NCBI GenBank assembly: GCA_902805545.1
Contig: CADCTD010000172.1
Span: 1 to 35,396 of the forward strand
Length of the DNA stretch: 35,396 nt
Source of the DNA: an uncultured Craurococcus sp.
GTDB lineage: Bacteria > Pseudomonadota > Alphaproteobacteria > Acetobacterales > Acetobacteraceae
Reading direction: 5' to 3'
Shown: positions 1 through 7,733 of the stretch, one piece after another
Layout of the letters: each line of letters opens with the position of its first letter
Numbering within the stretch: the first letter of the stretch is position 1
Notes under the pieces: generated by a model
The model's database searches: none
What the model was told of the DNA's origin: nothing
The model's input: only the letters and a program-made list of their open reading frames with translations
Position numbers and translations under genes: made by a program

Positions 1-10
1 GGGCGGGGCC

Positions 11-395
11 TCATATCGCCTCGGTCCGTGGGCCCGCATCGGCACCGGGACGGCGCGCCACGCGGGTCGCGTCGGCCTTGACCTGGGCGGCCAGCACCTC
101 GTCGATCCGGCGGCCGTCGAGGTCGACCGCCTCGAAACGCCAGCCCTGGGCCTCCACCGCGTCGCCCACTCGCGGCAGCAGCCCATGGCGTGAAGCACGA
201 AACCGGCGAGGGTCTGGTAGCCGCGTTCGGCGGGCAGGATGATCCGAAGCCGGTCGGCCATCCCGTCGGCGGCCATCCAGCCCGGCAGCAGCCAGGAGCC
301 GTCCTCGCGCCGTACCGCTGCCGGCTCCTCGCCGGCCTCCCGGTCGGACCGGAAGGCACCGAATGGCAGGATGCTCCGTCCGGTCTCCGCGGTTC
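11..395 (-). pseudogene. Frameshifted C-terminal remnant of a CorC/HlyC-family protein
   Basis: Two minus-strand frames join to give the usual C-terminal (transporter-associated) domain of CorC/HlyC membrane proteins. The upstream frame reads RREDGSWLLPGW, then GYQTLAGFVLHAMG. The downstream frame reads LLPRVGDAVEAQGWRFEAVD, then DLDGRRIDEVLA, and stops at 11. Continuity breaks at about 182-186, where one base appears to be missing in a run of G (C on the plus strand). Upstream of about 395 I find no DUF21 membrane domain and no CBS pair, so most of the gene is absent. It is therefore a decayed fragment. A single-base sequencing error could explain the frameshift, but not the missing N-terminal two thirds. 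The family assignment rests on recognised motifs only. Confidence 0.6.
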
Positions 396-500
396 CCGGA
401 TGCGCGCCTCGCTTCCGACCGCAAGCCAGCCCCCCGCCCATGACGTGGGCCAGGCGGCGGCACAAGGCGCCTGGCTGCGGCGAAAACGGCAACCGCGACG

Positions 501-596
501 CTGGAGCGGGTTCCGTTCGACCTGGCTCACGAAACTCGCTCCAGCCTGTTATCTGGTCGGGCAAATCGCTCCGATCAGGTGTTTCCACCTGATCGG
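501..596. repeat. Paired palindromic element (possible REP-like repeat or terminator)
   Basis: Two inverted repeats lie back to back. The first has arms CTGGAGCGGGTT (501-512) and AACTCGCTCCAG (533-544), matching at 11 of 12 positions around a 20-nt loop. The second has perfect 11-bp arms CCGATCAGGTG (571-581) and CACCTGATCGG (586-596) around a TTTC loop. The stretch is noticeably less GC-rich than its surroundings. It sits just past the end of mrpG, so it could terminate the Mrp transcript, although no clear T-tract follows. Its architecture resembles dispersed intergenic palindromes of alphaproteobacteria. That comparison is from memory and no second copy occurs in this window. Confidence 0.5.
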
Positions 597-636
597 CGTT
601 TGCTCTCAGCCGTAACCCGCTGCCGCCGACGCCCCG

Positions 637-993
637 TCATCGGCGGGAGCGTGGCGGCGGTGGCACGGCCTCGTTCCCCTCGATCCGGTCGCGGTTGAGC
701 GCTGCGCGGGTCAGCAGCATCAGCGTGACCGGGGTCGTGATCACCACCAGCACCGCAATCAGGACCTCGTGGAGGACGAAGCGGGTCTGCACGAGCGAGA
801 AGAACAGCATCGAGGCCACAAGCACGCAGCCGATGCCGAGCGTGGTGCCGAGGGCCGGGGCGTGGACACGCTCGTAGAAGCTCCGGAGCCGCAGCAGGCC
901 GACCGCACCCACCAGTGCCATCCCCGCACCCAGCAGCAGCAGCACGGCGACCGACAGCGCCGCCCAGGCGGGAAGCTCGGCCGCATGCGTCAC
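637..993 (-). CDS. mrpG: Mrp/Mnh Na+/H+ antiporter subunit G
   Basis: This 118-aa protein is the last subunit of the Mrp complex, which exchanges cytoplasmic Na+ for external H+ in the inner membrane. Three hydrophobic helices are visible (about residues 8-30, 40-62 and 70-92). The family signature LLRLRSFYERVHAPALGTT, typical of MnhG/PhaG, lies between helices 1 and 2. The GTG start at 993 overlaps the mrpF stop as GTGA, the coupling seen elsewhere in this operon, and gives the usual family length. Longer in-frame extensions upstream would run through mrpF and are rejected. The tail is short, basic and proline-rich (PPPPRSRR). The individual role of MrpG is poorly defined, but all subunits are normally required for assembly. 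Confidence 0.9.
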   Translation of the reverse strand: MTHAAELPAWAALSVAVLLLLGAGMALVGAVGLLRLRSFYERVHAPALGTTLGIGCVLVASMLFFSLVQTRFVLHEVLIAVLVVITTPVTLMLLTRAALNRDRIEGNEAVPPPPRSRR

Positions 994-1271
994 TCGATCA
1001 CCTCGCCCCGCATGAGGAACTTGGAGAGCGCAGCCGTGGCGACGAAGCCCAGCAAGGTGATCAGCAGCGCCGCCTCGAAATAGTGCGGGCTGCCGGTCCG
1101 GATGCCGAACACCAGCAGCAGCATGGCCGCGATGATATAGAGGGTGTCGAGCGCGAGCACGCGGTCCTGCGCCCGCGGCCCGCGCAGCAGGCGGAACGCG
1201 GCGCAGCCCATCGCGGCCACGAGCAGGAACTGCGCCGTGAGGACGGCCCATTCGAGCAGCGCAGCGGTCAT
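990..1271 (-). CDS. mrpF: Mrp/Mnh Na+/H+ antiporter subunit F
   Basis: This is a 93-aa integral membrane protein with three predicted helices and the MnhF/PhaF signature RLLRGPRAQDRVLALDTLYI, containing the conserved Asp of the RVLALD motif. In other Mrp systems MrpF has been linked to Na+ and cholate efflux as part of the seven-subunit complex; that is family knowledge. The ATG at 1271 overlaps the mrpE stop as ATGA, so I prefer it to a start 54 nt further upstream that would lie inside mrpE. Its own stop overlaps the mrpG GTG. Length and motif are standard and nothing suggests decay. Confidence 0.92.
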   Translation of the reverse strand: MTAALLEWAVLTAQFLLVAAMGCAAFRLLRGPRAQDRVLALDTLYIIAAMLLLVFGIRTGSPHYFEAALLITLLGFVATAALSKFLMRGEVIE

Positions 1272-1759
1272 TCGAAGATCTCCATCAGGCGTCGCTCCCA
1301 CCTCTCCTTGACGATACGGGCCCACTCCGCCTCGTCGACCAGGTCGAGGACGTGGAGCAGCATGGTGCCCTCCGCCGAGTCATAGTCGACCCAGACCGTC
1401 CCCGGCGTGGCGGTGAGGATGCAGGCCAGCGACGCCAGCCCATAGGGCGCGCGCATGTCGAGCGGAATGCGAACGAAGCCGGAGCGCCGCGCGCCTCGAT
1501 CCGCGGGGCGCATGATGATCCGCGCCACCGCGACGTTCGAGCGCATCACCTCCACCAGCACGTCGAGCAGCAGGCCGGGTACCACGGCGAGGCGGCGCAG
1601 CCGCGCCCTGGGCGGCGCCAGCGAGGCCAGGGCCCAGGAGCCGCAGGCCGCGACCACGCTGCCGAGCAGCACCGCGCCGGGCGAGACGCTCTCCACCAGC
1701 AGGAGCCAGGCGACCAGCAGGAAGAGCGCGAGGAGCGGATGCGGCAGGACGCGCCTCAT
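1268..1759 (-). CDS. mrpE: Mrp/Mnh Na+/H+ antiporter subunit E
   Basis: This 163-aa protein has two N-terminal membrane helices (about residues 6-50) followed by a cytoplasmic domain, as in MnhE/PhaE. Recognisable family features are the RSNVAVARIIM segment, the TATPGTVWVDY motif and the C-terminal LHVLDL segment. In the Mrp complex this subunit helps assembly and stability of the antiporter. The ATG at 1759 overlaps the mrpD stop by four bases (ATGA), and the stop overlaps the mrpF start in the same way, implying translational coupling. Length is typical for the family. Confidence 0.93.
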   Translation of the reverse strand: MRRVLPHPLLALFLLVAWLLLVESVSPGAVLLGSVVAACGSWALASLAPPRARLRRLAVVPGLLLDVLVEVMRSNVAVARIIMRPADRGARRSGFVRIPLDMRAPYGLASLACILTATPGTVWVDYDSAEGTMLLHVLDLVDEAEWARIVKERWERRLMEIFE

Positions 1760-3360
1760 CGGCCGCCCTCCGGCGTCCCCAGCACGGCGCGCAGGTAATT
1801 CGCCGGCGCGTGCAGCGCCTCCGCCGCCGCGGTGGCGTAGCCCAGGGCCGGGCCCGCGGCGACGGTCAGCGCGGCGCAGAGCGCGAGAAGCAGTGCCACG
1901 GGCAGGAACTCCACGACGCTGACCCGCTGCGGCGTCCCGGCCGGGGATGCCCAGAAGGCGTCCATCCCGGCGCGCACCATCGCCACCACCGTCGCCAGCC
2001 CGGGCAGGATCAGCGCGGCCATGATCACCCAGGCCATCGGGCGCGGCGCACCCCCGCCGGGGGCGAGCAGCGGCGAAAGGATGGCGAATTTGGCCAGGAA
2101 CCCCGACAGCGGCGGCAGCCCTGCGATCAGCAGCGCGCAGGCCAGGAAGGACCCGCCGAGGGTCGCCACCGTGGCCGGGATCGGCACGCCGATGGCATCC
2201 CGCTCCCCGGGTTCGCCGTCCTCCTCCTGCTCGCCGGTGCCGAAGGCCTCGCGCGTCACGGCCAGCACGTCCGCGCCGATGTCGCGCCCGCGCTCGACGA
2301 GTTCCACCAGAAGGAACAAGGCGCCGATCGCCAGCACGGAACCCGCGAGGTAGAAGAGCGCGCCGCCGGTCACGGCGGCCTGGCCCATGCCGATGGCGGC
2401 CAGCAGCGTGCCGGAGGATACGAGCACGCTCGCCCCGGCCAGGCGGGCCAGGTCCTGGCTTGCCAGGACGGCAACCGAGCCGAAGGCGACCGTCAGCAGC
2501 CCGCCAGCCGTCAGCGCGGTCGCGCCGAAGGCCGCGGAGGCGCCGGCGCCGTCACCGGACAGCAGCAGCCAGATGCGCAGCACGGCATAGATCCCGACCT
2601 TGCTGAGGATCGAGAGGATCGCCGCCGCCGGCGCGCTGGCCGCGGCATAGGTGCCCGGCAGCCAGAAGCCCAGCGGCCACATGGCCGCCTTGACTAGGAA
2701 GGCGACGCCGAGCACGGCGAGCCCGGCCTCCAGCAGCGCCCGGTCCTCGGCGGCGACGTCCCGCATCCGGGCCGCGAGGTCCGCCATGTTGAGCGTGCCG
2801 GCGATGCCGTAGACGACGCTGACGCCGATGAGGAACAGCAGCGAGGCAAGCAGGTTGACGACGATGTAGTGCAGCCCGGCCCGCACGCGCGCCGTGCCGG
2901 AGCCATGCAGCGCCAGGCCATAGGAGGCGGCGAGCATCGCCTCGAAGAAGACGAAGAGGTTGAACAGGTCGCCCGTCAGGAACGCGCCGTTCAGCCCCAT
3001 GAGCTGGAATTGGAACAGCGGGTGGAAATGTGCCCCCGCGCGATGCCAGCGCGCGAGCGAGAAGACGAAGGCGGCGAAGCCGAGGACGGAGGCGAGCGCC
3101 ACCATCATGGCCGAGAGCCGGTCCAGCACCAGGACGATGCCGAAGGAGGCGGGCCAGTCGCCCAGGCGGTAGATCCGCACCTCCGGCGCATCCGCCACGA
3201 CCAGCAGCGTCGCCGACAACAGGAGCAGAAGCGCCGTCGAGGCAATCCCGAGCCCCGCGAGCAGCCGGCGCCGGTCGCTGCCTGCGATCACCATCGCGGC
3301 GCCGGCCAGCATCGGGACGATGATTGGCGCGATCACGAGGTGGTCGATCCAGGCGGTCAC
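1756..3360 (-). CDS. mrpD: Mrp/Mnh Na+/H+ antiporter subunit D
   Basis: This 534-aa, roughly 14-helix protein belongs to the NuoM/NuoN-like proton-translocating antiporter family. Visible landmarks are the conserved membrane glutamate in FFEAMLAASYG, and the motif from KAAMWPLGFWLPGTYAAAS through ILSKVGIYAVLRIW carrying the key lysines of the proton channel. MrpD and MrpA are the two channel-like subunits of the complex. The start is a GTG at 3360 overlapping the mrpC stop (GTGA). A longer upstream reading frame exists but is antisense-like, Arg-rich sequence inside mrpC and mrpA. An unusual acidic, polar loop (GEQEEDGEPGE) lies near residues 385-395. The gene appears intact. Confidence 0.93.
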   Translation of the reverse strand: MTAWIDHLVIAPIIVPMLAGAAMVIAGSDRRRLLAGLGIASTALLLLLSATLLVVADAPEVRIYRLGDWPASFGIVLVLDRLSAMMVALASVLGFAAFVFSLARWHRAGAHFHPLFQFQLMGLNGAFLTGDLFNLFVFFEAMLAASYGLALHGSGTARVRAGLHYIVVNLLASLLFLIGVSVVYGIAGTLNMADLAARMRDVAAEDRALLEAGLAVLGVAFLVKAAMWPLGFWLPGTYAAASAPAAAILSILSKVGIYAVLRIWLLLSGDGAGASAAFGATALTAGGLLTVAFGSVAVLASQDLARLAGASVLVSSGTLLAAIGMGQAAVTGGALFYLAGSVLAIGALFLLVELVERGRDIGADVLAVTREAFGTGEQEEDGEPGERDAIGVPIPATVATLGGSFLACALLIAGLPPLSGFLAKFAILSPLLAPGGGAPRPMAWVIMAALILPGLATVVAMVRAGMDAFWASPAGTPQRVSVVEFLPVALLLALCAALTVAAGPALGYATAAAEALHAPANYLRAVLGTPEGGR

Positions 3361-3701
3361 CGCTCGCGCTCCCGGCCGTCCACGTGGTCGGTCCCGGTCA
3401 GGCCGCGCGCGGCAAGCAGCACCACCAGCAGCAGCGCGGTGGTGGCGAAGCCGATGACGATCGCCGTCAGCACCAGCGCCTGCGGCACCGGGTCGGTGAA
3501 CTCGGCCAGCGTGCCCACCTCGCCGCGTCCGAGGATGGCATCCGCGCCGGTGCGCAACCCACCGGTCGAGAAGATGAAGAGGTTCACGGCATAGGACAGC
3601 AGCGCGAGGCCGATCGTGACCTGGAAGGTGCGCGGCCGCAGCAGCAGCCAGACGCCGGAGCCGGCGAGCACGCCGATGGCGAGGGAGACGACGAGCTCCA
3701 T
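3357..3701 (-). CDS. mrpC: Mrp/Mnh Na+/H+ antiporter subunit C
   Basis: This 114-aa NuoK-like membrane protein has three helices and the MnhC/PhaC signature LLRPRTFQVTIGLALLSYAV, followed by NLFIFSTGG. NuoK homologues contribute a small channel-forming subunit next to the large antiporter-like subunits. I chose the ATG at 3701, which overlaps the mrpA stop as TGATG; a TTG one codon upstream is also in frame but less likely. The C-terminus is short and charged (RERER), and its stop overlaps the mrpD GTG start. Confidence 0.92.
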   Translation of the reverse strand: MELVVSLAIGVLAGSGVWLLLRPRTFQVTIGLALLSYAVNLFIFSTGGLRTGADAILGRGEVGTLAEFTDPVPQALVLTAIVIGFATTALLLVVLLAARGLTGTDHVDGRERER

Positions 3702-6649
3702 CAATCGTCTCCTGCCGCGGCCAGCGTCCGCTCGGTCCGCGCCGGCGACGCGAGCGCCCGCGAGGTGGCGCGGCGTCCACGCACCGACTGATGGGCGAGG
3801 GCGACGAGCATCAGGAGCGTCGCGCCCACCACCAATGCAAAGACGCCGATGTCGAAGATGAGCGCGCTCGCTGTCGGCACCTGCCCGATGAACGGGAGCT
3901 CCAGGTAGCCGAAATAGGAGGTGAGGAAGGGGCGGCCGAAGCCCAGGGCAGCAAGGCCGGTGCCGGATGCCAGGAGCAGGCCCGTGCCGATCCAGACGCG
4001 GGGCCTGAGCCAGGCCAGCCGGTCCTCGGTCCAGGCCGTGCCGCCGATCATGTACTGGAGGATCACGGCGATCGCCACCACCATGCCGGCGGAGAAGCCG
4101 CCGCCCGGAAGATCATGGCCGCGGAACAGCAGGAAGGCAGCGACCAGCGCCATGACGGGGAAGATCAGCCGGGTGAGGGTGAAGGGGACAAGCAGCCAGT
4201 CCGCGACCGGCCGCGCCGTCGCCGGCGCCTCCTCCGCCGGGGCCGCGGAGAGCTGGTCCCGCTGCTGGATGGGCGGCTCCAGGCTGTCCGGCGCGGGGCG
4301 GAAGCGGCGCAGCAGCGCGTAGGTCGCCAGGGCGACGGCGGCCACCACGAAGATCTCGCCGAGCGTGTCGAAGCCCCGGAAGTCCACCAGCGTCACGTTG
4401 ACCACGTTGGTGCCGCCGCCTTCGGTATAGGCGCGGGCGAGGAAGTCCTGCGCCAGCAGCTGGGGCGGCGTGCGCGTCATGACGGCGTAGGAGAGCGCCG
4501 CCAGCCCCCCGCCCGCGCCCACCGCGAGGGCAAGGTCGCGCATGCGCCGTGCGTGGGTCAGCACCTCCGGTCCGCCGTCCCCGGGAATCTGGATGCGCTG
4601 CGGCAGCCAGCGCAGGCCGAGCAGCAGCAGGACGGTGGTGACGACCTCGACCGTGAGCTGTGTGAGCGCGAGGTCCGGGGCCGAGAACCAGACGAAGGTG
4701 ACGCAGACCGCAAGCCCCGCCCCGCCCACCAGGATCAGCGCCGCCAGGCGGTGGAATTTCGCCAGCGCCGCGGCGCCGAGCGCACAAGCGCCGCCCACCG
4801 CCCAGACCAGGGCGAGCACGGGGTCGACGGGGGAGGGGGGCAGGTTGCCCGGCCCGACGCCGCGCACCCACACCGTCAGGCCGCCGGCCAGGAGAGCGAC
4901 GACGACGATCAGGCGAAGCTGAGGCTGGAGCCGCCGCGTGCTCGCGATGCCTTCCAGCCGCCGTGCCAGGCGCCAGGAGAGGAAGACCATCGCGCGCTCG
5001 AAGATCCGCTTCCCCTCCAGGCGGCGGAGCAGCGGCTCGCCCTCGATCTCGCTCCGGAGCCGCCCCTGCAGCAGCAGGTAGAGCGCCACGCCCCCGGCAA
5101 GCGCGACCACGCTCATCAGCAGCGGCAGGTTCAGGCCGTGCCACACCGACAGGCTGTAGCCGGGCACGCCGTCCCCCAGCACGGAACGCATGGCGAGGTC
5201 GAGGAAGGGCCCGACCGTTGCGGCCGGAAGCACGCCGACGCCGATGCAGGTCAGCACCAGGATCTCGACGGGGAGGCGCATCCAGGTGCCCGGCTCCTGC
5301 GGCGTCTGCGGCAGGCCCACCGGGTCGGGGCCGAAGAAGGCGCCGTGGATGAAGCGGAGGGAGTAGGCGACGCTGAAGGCGCTGCCCAGCATGGCCGCGA
5401 CGGGCAGCATGTTCAGCAGCCCGAGGGGAGCCTCGGCCGACAGCGCCTCCGCGAAGAACATCTCCTTGGAGATGAAGCCGTTCAGCAGCGGCACGCCCGC
5501 CATCGCCGCGGCCGCGACCAGGACCAGCCGGGCGGTGAAGGGCATTGACCGGTTCAGCCCTGACAGCCGCCTGATGTCGCGCGTGCCGGTCTCGTGGTCG
5601 ATGATGCCGGCCGCCATGAACAGCGAGGCCTTGAACGCCGCGTGGTTCAGGATATGGAACACCGCCGCAACGAGGGCGAGCTCGCTGTCCAGCCCGAGCA
5701 GCAGCGTGATCAGCCCGAGATGGCTGAGGGTGGAGTAGGCCAGCAGGCCCTTCAGGTCGTTCTGGAAGATGGCGACATAGGCGCCCAGCAGCATCGTCAC
5801 CAGCCCGGCCGTGCCGACGATCAGGAACCAGGCCTCGGTGCCGGCCATCACCGGCCAGAGCCGCGCCAGCAGGAAGACGCCTGCCTTCACCAGGGTCGCC
5901 GAGTGGAGATAGGCCGAGACCGGCGTCGGCGCGGCCATGGCGTTCGGAAGCCAGAAATGGAAGGGGAACTGGGCGCTCTTGGTGAGCGCGCCGAGCAGGA
6001 TCAGCACCAGCGCCGGCAGGTAGAGCGGGTGCTCCCTGATGCGGTCGCCCGCGGCCAGCACCGCGTCCAGCTCGTAGCTGCCCACGATGTGGCCGAGCAC
6101 CAGCACGCCCGCGAACAGCGCGAGGCCGCCTGTGGCCGTGACCGTCAACGCCATGCGTGCGCCTTCGCGCGCCGCCGTCGTGTGGTGCCAGTAACCGATC
6201 AGCATGAAGGAGAGGAGGCTCGTCAGCTCCCAGAAGAAGGCGAGCTGCACGAGGTTGCCCGAGATCACCACCGCCATCATCGCGCCCATGAAGGCGAGCA
6301 GGAAGGCGAAGAAGCGCGGCACCGGGTCGTCCTCGGCCATGTAGTAGCGCGCATAGAGCACGACGAGCGCGCCGATACCCGTCACCAGCCCGGCGAAGAG
6401 CCAGGCGAAGCCGTCCATGCGCAGCGAGAAGTTCAGCCCAAGCGCCGGGATCCAGGCGAACTCCGCCCGCAGCACCCCGCCGGCCGAAACGGTCGGATAG
6501 GCGGCCCAGACCAGCAGCAGGCCGGTCAGCGCGACCGCGCCGGCCAGCACCGCCGCTGCGTTCCGGGCATGCGTCGGCAGCAGGCCGGCGGCGACCGCGC
6601 CGGCGAAGGGCAGGGACACGAGGATGAGGAGCAGCGCGGTCTCGGGCAT
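3701..6649 (-). CDS. mrpA: Fused Mrp/Mnh subunit A-B (PhaAB-type)
   Basis: At 982 aa this is a fused MrpA-MrpB protein, as in rhizobial PhaAB; there is no separate mrpB. Residues about 1-500 form the NuoL-like antiporter domain, with the channel glutamate in FFWELTSLLSFML and the lysine region GALTKSAQFPFHFWLPNAM. The middle part carries the MrpA-specific helices (VWFSAPDLALTQLTVE, FRGFDTLGEIFVVA). From about residue 815 the MrpB domain follows (LLFRGHDLPGGGFSAGMV through SALIFDIGVFALV). The ATG at 6649 follows ptsN by 56 nt. A GGAGG lies about 15 nt upstream, inside a small hairpin, so initiation may be weak or regulated. The tail is basic and then acidic (RTERTLAAAGDD). All catalytic landmarks are present. 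Confidence 0.94.
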   Translation of the reverse strand: MPETALLLILVSLPFAGAVAAGLLPTHARNAAAVLAGAVALTGLLLVWAAYPTVSAGGVLRAEFAWIPALGLNFSLRMDGFAWLFAGLVTGIGALVVLYARYYMAEDDPVPRFFAFLLAFMGAMMAVVISGNLVQLAFFWELTSLLSFMLIGYWHHTTAAREGARMALTVTATGGLALFAGVLVLGHIVGSYELDAVLAAGDRIREHPLYLPALVLILLGALTKSAQFPFHFWLPNAMAAPTPVSAYLHSATLVKAGVFLLARLWPVMAGTEAWFLIVGTAGLVTMLLGAYVAIFQNDLKGLLAYSTLSHLGLITLLLGLDSELALVAAVFHILNHAAFKASLFMAAGIIDHETGTRDIRRLSGLNRSMPFTARLVLVAAAAMAGVPLLNGFISKEMFFAEALSAEAPLGLLNMLPVAAMLGSAFSVAYSLRFIHGAFFGPDPVGLPQTPQEPGTWMRLPVEILVLTCIGVGVLPAATVGPFLDLAMRSVLGDGVPGYSLSVWHGLNLPLLMSVVALAGGVALYLLLQGRLRSEIEGEPLLRRLEGKRIFERAMVFLSWRLARRLEGIASTRRLQPQLRLIVVVALLAGGLTVWVRGVGPGNLPPSPVDPVLALVWAVGGACALGAAALAKFHRLAALILVGGAGLAVCVTFVWFSAPDLALTQLTVEVVTTVLLLLGLRWLPQRIQIPGDGGPEVLTHARRMRDLALAVGAGGGLAALSYAVMTRTPPQLLAQDFLARAYTEGGGTNVVNVTLVDFRGFDTLGEIFVVAAVALATYALLRRFRPAPDSLEPPIQQRDQLSAAPAEEAPATARPVADWLLVPFTLTRLIFPVMALVAAFLLFRGHDLPGGGFSAGMVVAIAVILQYMIGGTAWTEDRLAWLRPRVWIGTGLLLASGTGLAALGFGRPFLTSYFGYLELPFIGQVPTASALIFDIGVFALVVGATLLMLVALAHQSVRGRRATSRALASPARTERTLAAAGDD

Positions 6650-6661
6650 CGCGGCGGCTCA

Positions 6662-6679
6662 GCCTCCGGTCCGGGAGGC
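6662..6679 (-). promoter_or_regulatory. Small hairpin in the ptsN-mrpA gap
   Basis: Arms GCCTCC (6662-6667) and GGAGGC (6674-6679) pair perfectly around six bases inside the 56-nt gap between ptsN and mrpA. On the minus-strand transcript the only Shine-Dalgarno-like GGAGG before mrpA is half of this stem. The fold could modulate mrpA translation. This is inference from sequence alone. Confidence 0.3.
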
Positions 6680-6705
6680 AGGCGCTGCGCCGGCGCTTCG
6701 CGGCA

Positions 6706-7170
6706 TCACCGTGCCACGTCCGGGGATGGGCCGGCGAGGAGCGCCACCACCTCCTCAGGTGCCCCCACGGAGCGCAGCCGCTGGAGCACCTGCGGCTCCC
6801 GCAACGACCGGCAGGTCTCCGCCAGGGTGGGCAGGAACCCCTCGGGCGAGGCCTCGGGCCAGAGGACGAGGATGACGAGGTCCACCGGCTCTTCGTCCCG
6901 TGCCTCGAAGTCCACAGGACGCCGCAGCCGTGCGAAGAGCACGACCGGTGGGGAATCCCCCTCCAGCCTGGCATGCGGCAGGGCGACGCCCCGGCCGAGC
7001 GCCGTTGAGCCTAGCCGTTCCCGCGCCTGCAGCGCCTCCAGGATCCCGGCCTCCGGCCGCCCGAGGCGGCCGGCCGCCTCGCCGGCCAGGAGCTGCAGGA
7101 CGGTCCGCTTGTTCGGCGCGCCGAGGTCGAGGATGACATCCGCCGCGGAGAGATGATCCGTGATCCCCAT
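6706..7170 (-). CDS. ptsN: PTS EIIA-Ntr (PtsN-like) regulatory phosphoprotein
   Basis: This 154-aa cytoplasmic protein is a PTS_EIIA type 2 domain, as in PtsN. The phosphorylatable histidine is His66 in the motif GRGVALPHARL, and the family helix region EALQARERLGSTALG precedes it. EIIA-Ntr proteins are phosphorylated by NPr/EI-Ntr and act as regulators (for example of K+ transport in enterobacteria) rather than as sugar transporters. The ATG at 7170 is preceded on the transcript by AGGGGA at good spacing; an in-frame start 30 nt upstream has no such site. It reads in the same direction as mrpA, 56 nt ahead, which suggests co-transcription and a role in controlling the antiporter. No other PTS gene is present, so the phosphodonor must be encoded elsewhere. 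Canonical rpoN-linked ptsN is a different context, so this may be a paralogue. Confidence 0.85.
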   Translation of the reverse strand: MGITDHLSAADVILDLGAPNKRTVLQLLAGEAAGRLGRPEAGILEALQARERLGSTALGRGVALPHARLEGDSPPVVLFARLRRPVDFEARDEEPVDLVILVLWPEASPEGFLPTLAETCRSLREPQVLQRLRSVGAPEEVVALLAGPSPDVAR

Positions 7171-7733
7171 CGCTGTCCCCTGTTGGAGCCGAAGCGCCAC
7201 CGGTTCGCGCCCTGCGAACCGACCGGTGAGAAAAGGACGCGCGAGCGAAGCCTAAGCTTCCCGCCCGACATGCCGGGCGCGTCACACGCGTCCCGGGTCA
7301 ATGAGCAGGTGCGGCTATCAGCTAAGCTATCCCTAGGCAACCCGCCGGACGCAGTTGGGTAATCCGCCTGGAGGGCCCGTGATGACCGGCTGACCCCCAG
7401 GCGAGGGCAGCCTGCCGCTGCCTCGGGCGCCAGCGGATGCCACGCTGTAGATGGCCGGTGCTCCGTCCCGGAACGATCGCCCCTGTTCCATGCCCGCGGC
7501 CTCGGCCCGGACCCCGGCGACGCGTCCGGCAGGCCGGTGCCCGGCCGGCAGCTTCCCACCCGGCGGAAAGGTGCCTTCCGATCTTTCCGGATAAGTCCCG
7601 GCCGAGTGGCGGCCTAGCTTCCGTGTCGACGGAGGCGCCGCCCTCATGTGCCGCGGGCATCACGAGGGACACCCCAACCACCGCCAGCGGCAATGGCGCC
7701 GGTCGCCGGACCCAGCACAAGGAGGAACCCCTC
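7171..7733. other. 563-nt divergent intergenic region, no gene seen
   Basis: The region separates the minus-strand ptsN-mrp operon from the plus-strand redox block, so it should hold both promoters. Reading frames here lack recognisable motifs and look like GC-driven chance frames. Small symmetric sites are present: CGGTTCGC/GCGAACCG at 7201-7221 and GGAAC/GTTCC at 7470-7489. I could not pick convincing -35/-10 boxes. An unrecognised small RNA or decayed gene cannot be excluded. Confidence 0.5.
7201..7221. promoter_or_regulatory. 8-bp perfect inverted repeat in the ptsN leader
   Basis: CGGTTCGC (7201-7208) and GCGAACCG (7214-7221) form a perfect inverted repeat with a five-base centre, 31 bp upstream of the ptsN start codon. 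It could be an operator or a leader hairpin for the ptsN-mrp transcript. No regulator is identified. Confidence 0.3.

Noticed and set aside
4113-6974. A 953-codon minus-strand frame across mrpA
   Set aside because: Its product is Arg/Gly/Ala-rich, without domains, and is a frame-shifted shadow of the convincing MrpA-B protein.
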